Source of the DNA: Acidimicrobiia bacterium
GTDB taxonomy: Bacteria > Actinomycetota > Acidimicrobiia > Acidimicrobiales > Poriferisodalaceae
Length of the DNA stretch: 62,046 bases
Direction of reading: 5' to 3'
Assembly: GCA_022822525.1 (NCBI GenBank)
Contig: JAJEBN010000029.1
Span: forward strand, 1-62,046
In this document: positions 19,013-27,908 of the stretch, in pieces
How the letters are laid out: every line of letters starts with the position of its first letter
Numbering within the stretch: the stretch's first letter is position 1
Notes under the pieces: generated by a model
What the model was told of the DNA's origin: nothing
Databases searched by the model: none
Seen by the model: only the letters and a program-made list of their open reading frames with translations
Position numbers and translations under genes: made by a program

Positions 19013-20137
19013 TCACACAAAGCGGGGCATCACCTTGTCGCTGATGAGCTCGAGCGACGCGTTGATCTGATCCGCTGAGTGGATGCCCTGGGGGACCAGG
19101 AAGAACGCCTCCTCGACGCCGAGCACTGTCTGCGCCTCCTCGATCTGGCGGCTGATCGTGTCGGGGCTGCCGACGAGCTGCAGCGGCATGCCCTGGCCGA
19201 ACTGGATGGCCCACTGGTTCCAGAACCACTCCATGTCGGCGAACAGCTCCCAAGCCTGGGCATCGGTGGGCGCGCACACTGCGACGCCGCCCCAGCCGCA
19301 CTCGTGCCCGCGGGGCTTCTCGATGCCGTGCTGCGCGGCCTCGGCGCGGTACGCCTTCCACAGCGCCTCGCAGAAGTCCATCTTGTCGCTGAGCACGATC
19401 GGCGTGCCGCCGTGGCGCGCCCAGAAGACCGCCGAGTCCATCGACATGGTGAACCCGCCGTACAGCGGCGGGTGCGGCGACTGCAGCGGGCGGGGGGCGA
19501 TGCCGACCTCGTGGATCGTCATGTCGGGGTCGACCCCGGCGCCGTAGTCGGAATAGACGGTGTGGGTGTGGGGGTTGAGGTTGTCGTTGGGGAAGCGCCA
19601 GAACTCGCCCTCGTAGGAGAACGTGTTGTTGCGCAAGGCGGTGAGCACTACATCCACGAACTCCTCGAAGAAGCGACGGTTGTAGGCGTCCTCGTCGGTG
19701 CCGCGGTTCCACTTGCCCACCGCTGCGAGGTCGGGGCGGATCTTGAACTGGTCCACCCAGCGGTGCTGGTAGCCGCGCACCACCCCGAAGCAGAGCCGCC
19801 CGCCGGTCATGTGGTCGAGCGTGGCCACCTGCTCAGCCACACGCATCGGGTTGTGGGTGGTGGACACGTAGCCGCACGCGATCGGTCGCAGTCGGCTGGT
19901 GTGCTGAGCGATCCAGCTCGCCATCAGGTTCAGGTCGTTGGAGATCTCGAAGCCCTCGATCTGCAGGTGGTGCTCGGGGTGGCCGAAGCCGTACCAGCCG
20001 TTGTCGTCGGCGAAGCGTGCGATCTCGGCGATCTCGCCGAGCATGCGCTGGTAGTAGTCGTTGTTGAGCCCGGCGAGACCGGCTTCGAGCTCGTGGCGCC
20101 GGCCGATCGTGCAGTACATGAACAAGCTGAACTTCAC
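19013..20137 (-). CDS. LLM-class flavin-dependent monooxygenase
   Basis: Luciferase-like monooxygenase of 374 residues with the FMN/F420-type TIM barrel. Conserved segments include the N-terminal strand KFSLFMYC, the active-site region YGFGHPEHH, DHMTGGRLCFGVVRGYQ (phosphate-binding loop), and PLYGGFTMSMDSA. The substrate is unknown; the family includes alkane, sulfonate and chelator monooxygenases. A long open frame continues upstream, but GGGAG five bases before the GTG at 20137 sets the start and gives the family N-terminus. It is divergent from a TetR gene across 200 bases that contain a palindromic site, which suggests local control. Confidence 0.9.
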   Translation of the reverse strand: MKFSLFMYCTIGRRHELEAGLAGLNNDYYQRMLGEIAEIARFADDNGWYGFGHPEHHLQIEGFEISNDLNLMASWIAQHTSRLRPIACGYVSTTHNPMRVAEQVATLDHMTGGRLCFGVVRGYQHRWVDQFKIRPDLAAVGKWNRGTDEDAYNRRFFEEFVDVVLTALRNNTFSYEGEFWRFPNDNLNPHTHTVYSDYGAGVDPDMTIHEVGIAPRPLQSPHPPLYGGFTMSMDSAVFWARHGGTPIVLSDKMDFCEALWKAYRAEAAQHGIEKPRGHECGWGGVAVCAPTDAQAWELFADMEWFWNQWAIQFGQGMPLQLVGSPDTISRQIEEAQTVLGVEEAFFLVPQGIHSADQINASLELISDKVMPRFV

Positions 20138-20305
20138 CCTGGCTCCCGTCGTCGGCGCACGACCGCCCCGTGCGGCTGTCTCGTCTGCAGCCGCTCCGAG
20201 CGGCTGTGTCGCGGAGTGTAGGTGAGCGCACCCCACGGCGGCCTTGGCGTGCGATGCCCCGACCCGATGCCGGCCCGCGCACCGAGGCTGCGTCCGGACG
20301 CTGCA

Positions 20306-20319
20306 TGAACGCCCGTTCA
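20306..20319. promoter_or_regulatory. 14-bp palindrome in divergent tetR/monooxygenase gap
   Basis: TGAACG-CC-CGTTCA is a perfect 6-bp inverted repeat 20 bases upstream of the tetR start and 169 bases upstream of the monooxygenase. TetR-family repressors commonly bind palindromes of this type, so it is a good candidate autoregulatory operator. A TAGGTT -10-like box follows at 20324. Confidence 0.5.
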
Positions 20320-20339
20320 GGACTAGGTTGCTCCGAGGC

Positions 20340-21047
20340 ATGGAAAGCACCGAGACAGCCGCTGGCAGCTCGGCCGAGCCGGATACCGCAGACAGCACCG
20401 TTGCCGCTGACGCCGACCAGAACGGCGGCAACGGGAACGGCAATGGACGCCGGATCCGCAAGGGCGAGCGCAGCCGTATGCGCATCCTGGATGCTGCCGC
20501 GCGCCTGCTCTCGTGCCGCGGCTACGCCGCCACGACGCTCACCGACATCGCCGGTGCTGCGGAGATGCAGGCCGGCAGCCTCTACTACCACTTCGACTCG
20601 AAGGACGCGATCGTCGAAGAAGTGCTGAGCGTCGGCATCGACCACGCCCGCGCTGCCATCGACGCAGCCCTGGAAGCGCTGGGTCCCGAGGCGCGGGGTT
20701 CCGACCGCCTGGCCGAGGCCATCGTCGCCTACGTCAACTGCATCGTTGCCGAGAGCAACTTCACGGTGGCCAACATCCGCTGCTTCAACGAGTCGCCCCC
20801 CCAGACCCGCGAGAGCCTGGCGGTGCCGCTGCGCGAGTTCACCAACCTGTGGGTCGGGCTGCTGGCAGAAGGCCAAGCCGACGGCTCCCTGCGAGCCGAC
20901 ACCAACGCCAAGGTCCTGGCTCGGATCATGATCTCAGGCCTGAATTCGCTTGCCAGCTGGTATCGCCCCGGCGGTGAACTTCGCCTCGAAGACCTCGCCC
21001 GCCAGTTCGCGGACATGGTCCTCGACGGCCTCCACCCCCCCGACTGA
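20340..21047 (+). CDS. TetR-family transcriptional regulator
   Basis: TetR regulator of 235 residues. An Asn/Gly/Asp-rich, probably disordered N-terminal stretch of about 35 residues precedes the HTH (RMRILDAAARLLSCRGYAATTLTDIAGAAEMQAGSLYYHF in outline). The C-terminal domain has the AcrR-type pattern ending RQFADMVLDGL. The ATG at 20340 lies just after a GAGG sequence but with almost no spacing, so the mRNA may be leaderless; longer frames run into the promoter region. It is divergent from the monooxygenase gene and probably controls it through the palindrome between them. Confidence 0.85.
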   Translation: MESTETAAGSSAEPDTADSTVAADADQNGGNGNGNGRRIRKGERSRMRILDAAARLLSCRGYAATTLTDIAGAAEMQAGSLYYHFDSKDAIVEEVLSVGIDHARAAIDAALEALGPEARGSDRLAEAIVAYVNCIVAESNFTVANIRCFNESPPQTRESLAVPLREFTNLWVGLLAEGQADGSLRADTNAKVLARIMISGLNSLASWYRPGGELRLEDLARQFADMVLDGLHPPD

Positions 21048-21150
21048 TCGTTACATGCGGCAGGGCAAGGGCACAGGCCATGTACTGCTATCACTCGTCA
21101 GCGAACGCCTCATTTTATCCGGTCCAAGTCCTACAAGTCTCGTTGTCAAT
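21048..21150. other. start of lower-GC island
   Basis: This gap marks a visible drop in GC relative to the flanking core genes, continuing through the restriction-modification pair. No gene or clear terminator is visible. Confidence 0.4.
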
Positions 21151-22341
21151 CTAACTACGCAAGCTACCTCTCTCAGGCTTAAACGATCTACTATCTTGTT
21201 CATCGAGATGGTCACCGATTGACGATTTCAACAGCGCTTGGGAGAAGTCTCCTTCAGCCGCATCGGATCGCTCCTGAAATGCAGACGCAATGATGGACGC
21301 CACATTGTCCACTTCGTATCCCGAACGCTTGAAAACGTCTTCGAATGCAGCTTGGTATACACGGAGCAGCAATTCTGGACCCGCTGAACTGCGTGTCAAG
21401 GCTCGAAATGCCGCTTCTCCGACTAAGATGATTGCAGACGGTTCAGAGGCCAGAACTCCGCCCTTCGACCGGTGCCCTCGCAGAGTATTGCCAATGAGCG
21501 CGTCGAAGTAGACCTCACCTTTGTAATACTGCCTGAGCCTTCGTAGTTGTTCACCTAAACGTCTTCCGTCACCGCCTTTTGCAGATCCTGTCTTGCTCTT
21601 TACCTGATGAAAGCGGAGCGGTTCGCCGACAGATGTAGGCGGCTGAACTACGTCGGCACCGGGAAACGGATTCTCAAGAAGATCAATCTTGTCTTTGTTG
21701 TTGAATCCACGAGGTTCAGGGGCACGAATGTTGCCTCGCATCATGCCAATCACGTCTTCATGCAGATGGCCCATAAGGCCTTCAATGATCATGAGCGCCT
21801 TATGGGAAACAGATGCACCGATTGCTTTCTGGAAATCACCACCATATAGCAGCAACTGAGCCGCCATGAGAATATAGGGATCAAGTACATCGCCAGGATT
21901 GCGGCCACGCTCCAAGTCTTCAGCCGAGCGGGGGAAGGTCATCACAACATCATGAACCTTCTCTGTCACACGTTCCAACACGATGTCCGGTTCCTCGAAG
22001 GCACGAAGCAATTGAGTGCGACTTGCGAGTTCTTGAGCCCGGGCCCGAGATGCATCGTCGTTAAGATCCGCTGATTTGAGATGGGAGAGGTATTGGTCCA
22101 CTAGATCGGCAAATGGCTGATCAGCGAAGTCTTGAGCAGGCCGATCCTTCAGTTGGATTGGAGTTGGGAGCGACAGCTTCATGTCATCGATTACCGTTGA
22201 GTAGAACTCTGCAGCGTCGCTGTAAACGTAGTCGACGACACTCCGCTGTGCCGCGATGAGTGCGTTCAGACAGTGTGAGTTAACTCGTTGGATTGGGTTC
22301 CGATCCGATAGATACCGAATCCGATGTGTTGGTACATTCAT
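21151..22341 (-). CDS. type II restriction endonuclease, coupled to C5 methyltransferase
   Basis: Protein of 396 residues encoded directly after a cytosine methyltransferase, with a 4-base stop/start overlap (ATGA). A PD-(D/E)XK-like core is visible: Asp in PGADVVQ followed about 18 residues later by FHQVKSKTGSAKGGDG, where Gln-Val-Lys takes the place of (D/E)-X-K. The segment after it (GNTLRGHRSKGGVLASEP) is also strongly motif-like. I recall similar sequences among BsaWI-type enzymes that cut CCGG-centred sites, but cannot confirm this here. It should cut unmethylated DNA at the site protected by the partner enzyme. GC is clearly lower than in flanking genes, which points to transfer. Confidence 0.8.
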   Translation of the reverse strand: MNVPTHRIRYLSDRNPIQRVNSHCLNALIAAQRSVVDYVYSDAAEFYSTVIDDMKLSLPTPIQLKDRPAQDFADQPFADLVDQYLSHLKSADLNDDASRARAQELASRTQLLRAFEEPDIVLERVTEKVHDVVMTFPRSAEDLERGRNPGDVLDPYILMAAQLLLYGGDFQKAIGASVSHKALMIIEGLMGHLHEDVIGMMRGNIRAPEPRGFNNKDKIDLLENPFPGADVVQPPTSVGEPLRFHQVKSKTGSAKGGDGRRLGEQLRRLRQYYKGEVYFDALIGNTLRGHRSKGGVLASEPSAIILVGEAAFRALTRSSAGPELLLRVYQAAFEDVFKRSGYEVDNVASIIASAFQERSDAAEGDFSQALLKSSIGDHLDEQDSRSFKPERGSLRS

Positions 22342-23609
22342 GCAGCTAATCCTTTCCGCGGCTTACGCCTGTTTCGCGCTGATGTCCTCAGTCGCGCGAC
22401 GGCAATTTCGAGCATTTCGTCGTACGTTGGCTCGTTGCGGGGCGAAGGCTCGCTGGCCCCTTCACGCTGATCAAATGTGCGAGCAACTGCCCTCGCCAAA
22501 TGCACGGGTACGGCATTTCCGATTTGCTGATATTGAGAGTTCATGGAACCGACGAAGGTCCATTCCGATGGAAAGCCCTGCAATGCAGCACTCTCACGAA
22601 CAGAAATAGGGCGGTGTTGTTCTGGATGGCACATCGCACTTCCTTTTCTGTTCGCGCGTCCAGTGACGGTTGGTGATGGTGCGTCCCACGAGAGCCGGCG
22701 ATAGAAGCCAGTCTTTCCACCTCCAGATGACCACGCTCCCCCTAATGCTTCAGGCTGCAGTTCAAGAGGTAAGTCGCGCCAATTGCCGCCTGTTGGCACG
22801 TACTCAAAATACCGCTTGACTTCATCGGTATACTCAGATCCAATACCGGGATCATTCAGCATGCAATGTATCGCGCTGCGTACAGTCTGAAATGGCTCGA
22901 GGCCAAAACGGCTATCACCATGCGTAGCTAGAGGCAGCGAGGGAGCCTGACTGTCTCGCGATGCCGCCATGATGAATCGCAAGCGATGCTGAGGGGCACC
23001 GTAGTCGGCAGAGTCCAGGACACCGAACGTCACACGATAGTCTAGTCGCCGAACGTCCCGCAAAATTTGTTTAATCGCACTGCCCGAGAGTTCGTCGGCT
23101 GCTAGTTGATCTGCCTCTCCTCCCCTAGAGCGCCGCTGGGAACTGTAGCTCTTCAGATTCCAGTTTTTCCCCGGCCGCTTTGCGATCGGTCGATGTCGTA
23201 GAGCTGCTGTCGTCAGGTTTGCGACATTTTCTAATACAAAGTGAAGTGGTTTAACCTCTGATATCAGCCTAAAGTACTCATAAATCAAATTGCCACGCGG
23301 GTCACCTAGGGAGGTACGCTTGCCTCCCGAAGAAAAACTCTGGCACGGCGGTCCCCCGATCATCATGAAGACTTCACCATAATAGTTTCGATGTTCCCTC
23401 AACAGCGATCCGTTTAGGTCCGTAATGCTCGTGTCCACGAGATCCAAATCGGGTCGGTTAGCCCTGATGGTCCGAATGCAGTCCTTGTCGATTTCATTGA
23501 CGAGCGTCGGTCCCAGTCCCGCTTGCTCAAAGCCTATATCGAGGCCCATTGCCCCTGAAAAAAATGACCATACTTCTCTTCCTTGTTTAGGCTGCTGGCA
23601 GTCCACCAT
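22338..23609 (-). CDS. DNA (cytosine-5) methyltransferase of R-M system
   Basis: C5-cytosine methyltransferase of 423 residues. Motif I (WSFFSGAMGLDIGFEQAGL) binds S-adenosylmethionine, motif IV GGPPCQSFS holds the catalytic Cys89, motif VI is LENV, motif VIII APQHRLRF, and motif X GNAVPVHLA closes the fold. The region between VIII and X contains the target-recognition domain. A longer frame exists upstream, but AAAGGG six to seven bases before ATG 23609 sets the start. The stop overlaps the endonuclease start. The methyltransferase is translated first, which protects host DNA before the nuclease appears. Base composition marks it as acquired. Confidence 0.95.
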   Translation of the reverse strand: MVDCQQPKQGREVWSFFSGAMGLDIGFEQAGLGPTLVNEIDKDCIRTIRANRPDLDLVDTSITDLNGSLLREHRNYYGEVFMMIGGPPCQSFSSGGKRTSLGDPRGNLIYEYFRLISEVKPLHFVLENVANLTTAALRHRPIAKRPGKNWNLKSYSSQRRSRGGEADQLAADELSGSAIKQILRDVRRLDYRVTFGVLDSADYGAPQHRLRFIMAASRDSQAPSLPLATHGDSRFGLEPFQTVRSAIHCMLNDPGIGSEYTDEVKRYFEYVPTGGNWRDLPLELQPEALGGAWSSGGGKTGFYRRLSWDAPSPTVTGRANRKGSAMCHPEQHRPISVRESAALQGFPSEWTFVGSMNSQYQQIGNAVPVHLARAVARTFDQREGASEPSPRNEPTYDEMLEIAVARLRTSARNRRKPRKGLAA

Positions 23610-24076
23610 TAGAAGCCCTTTCTTGCGAGGAGTCGTGCGGCTGATGTAGATGGCGCACGGCGGTACGCTGTCGCTTGCCCAGATTCTCGGCGTGTAGGTT
23701 CCTTGATCCGTGCTGACGCTTCTCGAGCGAACACATTGACTGTCGTGAATTTCGAGCGCGCTGAGAGACTTCGAATTGCTCAAGAAGAGAAGGCGAACCG
23801 AGTCCGTGCCGCCGTCGCGTTCCAAAGTTCATGTGTTCTGAATGTCCCGCAGGACCCGTCACCCCGGCCGCAGACGGATTCCTCGCGGCGAGATGATTGT
23901 CTACCAATATGCGAATCCAGATTTCACCGCTGCGCAGAAGCATGCCCATCTGACTAGCACACGCCAGTGACATGATTCGTTTCTTGAGCTGCGTAGAGCA
24001 TGGGAGCGACGCGCACTGGGGCGCACTTGCGCAGCGACTCTGCAGGACGTTCCTCAAGCGCCAGCACTGCACCGGT
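23610..24076. other. non-coding stretch between R-M operon and IS element
   Basis: About 470 bases hold the methyltransferase promoter region and the flank of the IS insertion. Short open frames occur on both strands but none has family-like sequence, a good ribosome site or GC-skewed third positions. No controller (C) protein gene is recognisable. Confidence 0.5.
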
Positions 24077-24280
24077 CTAGCCCTGATTGTTCATGAGGGT
24101 GCGGGTTGGGGGTGCTCGGGCCGTTTTCGGTGTCGGTTCGCGGTTTGGTGGGGGTGGTGCGGTGTTGGCGGCTGTGGCGGTGGGTGCTGGCGGGCTGGTC
24201 GGGGCGGGTCCGGCGGCCGGGGTGCGTGTGGGGTGGGGCCGCGGGCGCGGTCGGTGGTGTGGTGTGGGCGCGGTCGGGGT

Positions 24281-25582
24281 TCAGCGGGGGTGCTGGGTCG
24301 CGAGGAGCGCTTGGGCGCCGGGGTGCCGCGCGGGTATGCGTGTGAGGGTGCGGCGGGCGTGGCGACATACGATGCCCGCCAGATGCCGCAGTTGGCTGCG
24401 GAGCCGTTTGGGTGCGGCTTTGACGAGAGCGCCGCTGAGCTGGCGGGTCTGGAACCAGCTCATGAGCGCGATGAGGCACATCGCTGTCCAGGCGCTGTTG
24501 GCGTCCCACGCGGCGAACGGCATCCGTTCCAAGCCCGAGTCCTTGAGCCATTCGATGCCGTTCTCGACGCGAGCGTGGCCGCGCATGAGCGTGTCGACGT
24601 GGGCGGGGCTGCCGGGCGCCGGGGTGGCGCGGCTCGCGTCGCACGATGAGCCGGGTGCGGTCGGGCCAGTCCGACAGGTCCACGAGTCCGGTGAGGTCCG
24701 CGACCTGGGTCCGGTTGGGCTTGCGGGCGTGCTTGGGGTTCGGCGTGGCTGTGGTCCAAACGCTGTCGTCGAAGCGGGCGGCCGCGATCGCTGCGTCGAT
24801 GCCGTCGGTGGCCCGCGCGGTGACGGCGAAGCCGATGTTTCGGTTCCTGCACTCATGCGCGATGCGAGCCGAGCAGCCCGCGGCGTCGATGCGCACCAGC
24901 AGCCGCCGCTGCACCGAACCCTTGGGGTCGCCGCGCCGATGGCCCGCTGCGTCGCGGGCGGGCAGCACGCCGATCGCGCCCTCGAGCACGCGCAGGCGAT
25001 CGGCGATGCTGTTCGCCGCGGCGTTGCCCGGGCGCAGCATCCCCCACCGCGGCTCCCCCTCTGCAGTGGAGCAGATCATCGGGTGGAACCCGGACCCGCC
25101 CTTGAAATGCGGCGCCGCAAATGCGGCGCCGCGCCTTCCTTGTTCCCCGAATGGACCTCCACCAGCGTCGAGTCGATGTCCACCACCAGCGGCCCCGCCG
25201 CCGGCCCGCGCGGCCACACCCGCTCGCGCACAGCCGCTGTTGCCTGCCACGGCCCGTCCAGCTCCGCTTCGCCGATGCCATTGAGCGCACGCCACAGCGT
25301 CGAGTCCGACCCCACCGACCCGAACAGCTCCCGCTGGGCGCGCAGATGCCCGATGTCGCAGCACGCCTCGGCGCCCCCCGCCAGCGCCAAGCACAGATGC
25401 GTCAACAGCACCCCCCGGTCATGGGTCGGGGCGCGCTCACCTGTCGCCGCAAGCGCCCCCGACAGCTCCCCTGCCAGCCCAACCCGGTCCGCGAAACCGC
25501 CCAGCACGAACAGCCCCGCACCCGACACGACCCGATCCCCGCCAGATGCCAGCACCGCATCGGACACGCTTCCAAGCTTCAC
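24281..25582 (-). pseudogene. IS1380-family transposase, frameshifted and internally deleted
   Basis: Three reading frames together give an IS1380-type transposase. Frame one, from GTG 25582, reads KLGSVSDAVLAS through the first catalytic Asp (VVDIDSTLVEVHSGNKEG). An exact 14-bp tandem duplication at 25105-25132 then shifts the frame; removing one copy restores GAAPHFKGGSGFHPM. Frame two runs through RLIVRREPRHPGA. Near 24600-24635 a deletion plus shift removes roughly 25 residues, and frame three resumes at HVDTLMRGHARVENGIEWLKD with the catalytic Glu, then ERMPFAAWDANSAW to the C-terminus. The element cannot transpose on its own unless a transposase is supplied in trans. Confidence 0.88.
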
Positions 25583-25585
25583 CCC

Positions 25586-25658
25586 GGAGATGCCTTTCCG
25601 ATCTGTGCACTGTGTGCGTCGACAACACACATCGTCACAGATCAGAAAGGCATTTCCG
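25586..25658 (-). repeat. long inverted repeat at transposase 5' end
   Basis: An imperfect inverted repeat of about 30 bp per arm lies just before the transposase start. Arms share GGAxATGCCTTTCxGATCTG followed by TG and, after a short mismatch, GTGTG. A transcript entering from outside the element would fold this and hide the GTG start region, a known way for IS elements to avoid activation by read-through. Confidence 0.6.
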
Positions 25659-25724
25659 CGGACGCGAAACCCCCGCCACCCCAATTCTCATGAATAATCA
25701 GGGCTAGCGCGCAGAATATTCTGC

Positions 25725-25741
25725 CGCCTGCGCAGCAGGCG
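25725..25741 (-). terminator. hairpin after VWA gene
   Basis: CGCCTGC-GCA-GCAGGCG forms a perfect 7-bp stem with a 3-nt loop, 19 bases after the VWA stop on the minus strand, next to a second palindrome GCAGAATATTCTGC (25711-25724). It is a likely terminator, close to the IS insertion point. Confidence 0.5.
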
Positions 25742-25759
25742 CACCGAGGGGCGCGGCTC

Positions 25760-27796
25760 TTACATACGGCCGCTGGTGATGAGCTTGCGGCGGTGCTCGA
25801 GGAAGTCGACCAGCACGTAGTCGCCCAGGTTGTGGGGGCTGGTGAAGAATGCCCGCCCGCCGTTCATCTCGGTCATCTTCTCCACGAACGCCCGCAGGTA
25901 GCTGTTGGGGTCGAGCATGAACACGTTGATCCGGATGTCCTCGCGGGTCGCCCGGGCCACTTCCAGCAGCGTGGCCTCGATGGTCTCGCGCACCGGCGGG
26001 TAGGCGAAGTACGGCCGCCCGTCGCGTGCCAGGTGGGCCGTGGGCTCGCCGTCGGTGATCATGATGATCTGCTTCGAGCCGGACTGACGGGCCAGCAGGC
26101 GCCGGGCGATCATGAAGCCGTGCTGCATATTGGTGCCGTAGGCGAAGTCCCACGAGACCTCGGGGAGCTGGGCAGCGGTCAGCTCATGGGCTGACTCGGC
26201 GAAGCCCACGATGCCCAGATAGTCACGCGGGAACTGCGTCGAGATCAACGAGTGCAGCGCCATCGTGACCTTCTTGGCGGGCAGGAAGTTGTCACGCATC
26301 GGCATCGACAGCGACAGGTCCAGCATCAGCACGGTGGACGCCCGCGAGAGCAGCTCAGAGCGCTCGATCTCGAAGTCGTCCGGCGTCAGGCTCACCGGCG
26401 TGCCGGTGCCCTGGCGGGCCACGGCGTTGCGCACGGTGCGCTCGATGTTGAGGTTGAACGCGTCGCCGAACTCATACGGCTTGGTCTCGTACGCGAACTC
26501 GTGGCCGACGCCCGACTTGCGCACCTGGTGGCTGCCGACCTTGTCGTCCATCAGGCGGTTGAACAGGTCGCCGAGCGCGTTCTGCCCGATGCGGCGCAGC
26601 GCCCGCGGCGTCAGCTCCAGCCGGCCCTCGTTGTGCTGCGCGAGGCCTGATTCCTCGAGCATGCGCGCCATCTCGCTGAGCCGTTCGAGCGCCTCGGCCG
26701 ATTGGTCGCCGAGCAGCTCGCGCACCCGCTCGGGATCCACCTCTGCCAGCGCCGAGGGGCTCACCGCGCCCTGCAGCATCTCGGCCAGCGCGTCGAGGTC
26801 GCCGAGCTGGGCGAGCACGTCGGCAGCCTGGGACATCGACAGCGGGTCGTCGCCGCCGAACTGGTAGCCCCGGTCCCAGCCCATGTCGGGGAACGCCTGC
26901 TGGAGATTCTGGGCGAGCTGCTGGGCCTGCCACTGCAGATCCATGTCGTCCATGAGCTGGGATGCGAGGTCGGCGAGCTGCTGGCGCTGGGCGGGCGTCA
27001 TCGAATTGAGCATCGAGGCCATGGCCGCCATGCGCTTGGCCATGATCTCGAGCAGCTCGTCGAGCGTCTGGGGATTCTCGGGGAAGAAGTCGCCGTAGCG
27101 ATCCATGAAGCCCTCGAAGTCGGGCTCCTCGCCGCGGGCACGCTGTTCGAGCATCTGGTTGAGCTCGGCCATCATGTCCTTGGTGCGGGCCAGGTCTTCG
27201 GGACTCATGTTGCCCATCGCCCCAGTCATCTGGTCGAAGTAGCTCTGGGCCACTTCCTGGCGCAGCCGCTCGACGAGCTCGTTGAACTGCTCGCGGGCCT
27301 CGGGCGATTCGAAGTCGTAGCTCTGCAGGCCGCGCATCTTGCCGGCCAGGTCGGGGGGCAGCATGTCGAGCTGCAGGTTGCGCTCCGCGGCGCTGGACTG
27401 GGCGATCTCTTCTCGGCGCTCGTCGCCGCTGTCAGCGGCGTCCTGTGCGAACTCCTCCAGCGCCTCGCGTTCGGTGTCGGTGATCTCGTCGAGCTCGCGG
27501 GCGATGTCGTCGTACACACCGCCGAGGTCGAACTGCTCGAGCATGTCCTTGCGCCGGTCGCGCAGCCGCTCGATCATTTCGCGCAGGCCTTCGAGCCGGT
27601 TCCCCTCGGAGTCGGTGAATCCCTGCTGCATGAGCCGGCGCAGGGCGGCATTGAGATCGCCGTGATACAGCAGATCGTCGGTCATCTCGGCGAAGAGGCT
27701 GTCCGCGTCGAAGTCGAATCCGGTCTGGGTGCCGTCCCACGCGGAATAGCGGAACCGGGCGCCCTCGCGACGGGCCCGACGCCAGCGGATCTTCAT
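25760..27796 (-). CDS. VWA-domain protein, Rv0959-like
   Basis: Protein of 678 residues with a C-terminal von Willebrand A domain. The metal-ion site is complete: DLSLSMPMRD near residue 490 and ITDGEPTAHL downstream. The long N-terminal half is helical, acidic and rich in Met/Gln (QQLADLASQLMDDMDLQWQ), likely coiled or bundle-forming. The combination with a MoxR/ChlI-type AAA+ gene directly upstream matches Mycobacterium tuberculosis Rv0958-Rv0959. Such pairs act as chaperone-like complexes for cofactor insertion or macromolecule assembly, but the client is unknown. The ATG start is followed by a basic segment (KIRWRRARREG). The gap to the partner gene is 112 bases. Confidence 0.9.
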   Translation of the reverse strand: MKIRWRRARREGARFRYSAWDGTQTGFDFDADSLFAEMTDDLLYHGDLNAALRRLMQQGFTDSEGNRLEGLREMIERLRDRRKDMLEQFDLGGVYDDIARELDEITDTEREALEEFAQDAADSGDERREEIAQSSAAERNLQLDMLPPDLAGKMRGLQSYDFESPEAREQFNELVERLRQEVAQSYFDQMTGAMGNMSPEDLARTKDMMAELNQMLEQRARGEEPDFEGFMDRYGDFFPENPQTLDELLEIMAKRMAAMASMLNSMTPAQRQQLADLASQLMDDMDLQWQAQQLAQNLQQAFPDMGWDRGYQFGGDDPLSMSQAADVLAQLGDLDALAEMLQGAVSPSALAEVDPERVRELLGDQSAEALERLSEMARMLEESGLAQHNEGRLELTPRALRRIGQNALGDLFNRLMDDKVGSHQVRKSGVGHEFAYETKPYEFGDAFNLNIERTVRNAVARQGTGTPVSLTPDDFEIERSELLSRASTVLMLDLSLSMPMRDNFLPAKKVTMALHSLISTQFPRDYLGIVGFAESAHELTAAQLPEVSWDFAYGTNMQHGFMIARRLLARQSGSKQIIMITDGEPTAHLARDGRPYFAYPPVRETIEATLLEVARATREDIRINVFMLDPNSYLRAFVEKMTEMNGGRAFFTSPHNLGDYVLVDFLEHRRKLITSGRM

Positions 27797-27908
27797 TGCT
27801 GGCCGCCGTGATTGCCACCGTCGGGCGCGGGTGGAGCCACCCGTCTCGGAAATGCAGAACTCACCTGCATGAGGTTCACTCTCTCACGGTCGCAGCCGGG
27901 GCGGCGAC

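Larger units (their letters stand above)
24077..25707 (-). mobile_element. IS1380-like insertion sequence, degenerate
   Basis: A 1,623-bp element (24081-25703) is bounded by 17-bp terminal inverted repeats, CCCTGATTGTTCATGAG on the left and CCCTGATTATTCATGAG on the right (16 of 17 identical). The tetranucleotide CTAG flanks both ends (24077-24080 and 25704-25707); it fits the 4-bp target duplication of the IS1380 family, although being palindromic it could instead belong to the repeats. The transposase reads on the minus strand and is broken. About 180 bases of strongly G/T-rich (plus strand) sequence lie between its C-terminus and the left end. Confidence 0.85.

Noticed and set aside
20306..20319. 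KstR-type cholesterol-regulon site
   Set aside because: The AAC and GTT halves are separated by four bases rather than two, so it does not fit that consensus.
23610..24072. Possible Vsr or controller gene upstream of the methyltransferase
   Set aside because: Translations in all frames lack recognisable motifs and good ribosome sites.
24054..25394. Single 446-codon open frame across the IS
   Set aside because: Only its middle part carries transposase sequence; the rest is out-of-frame translation of a high-GC region.
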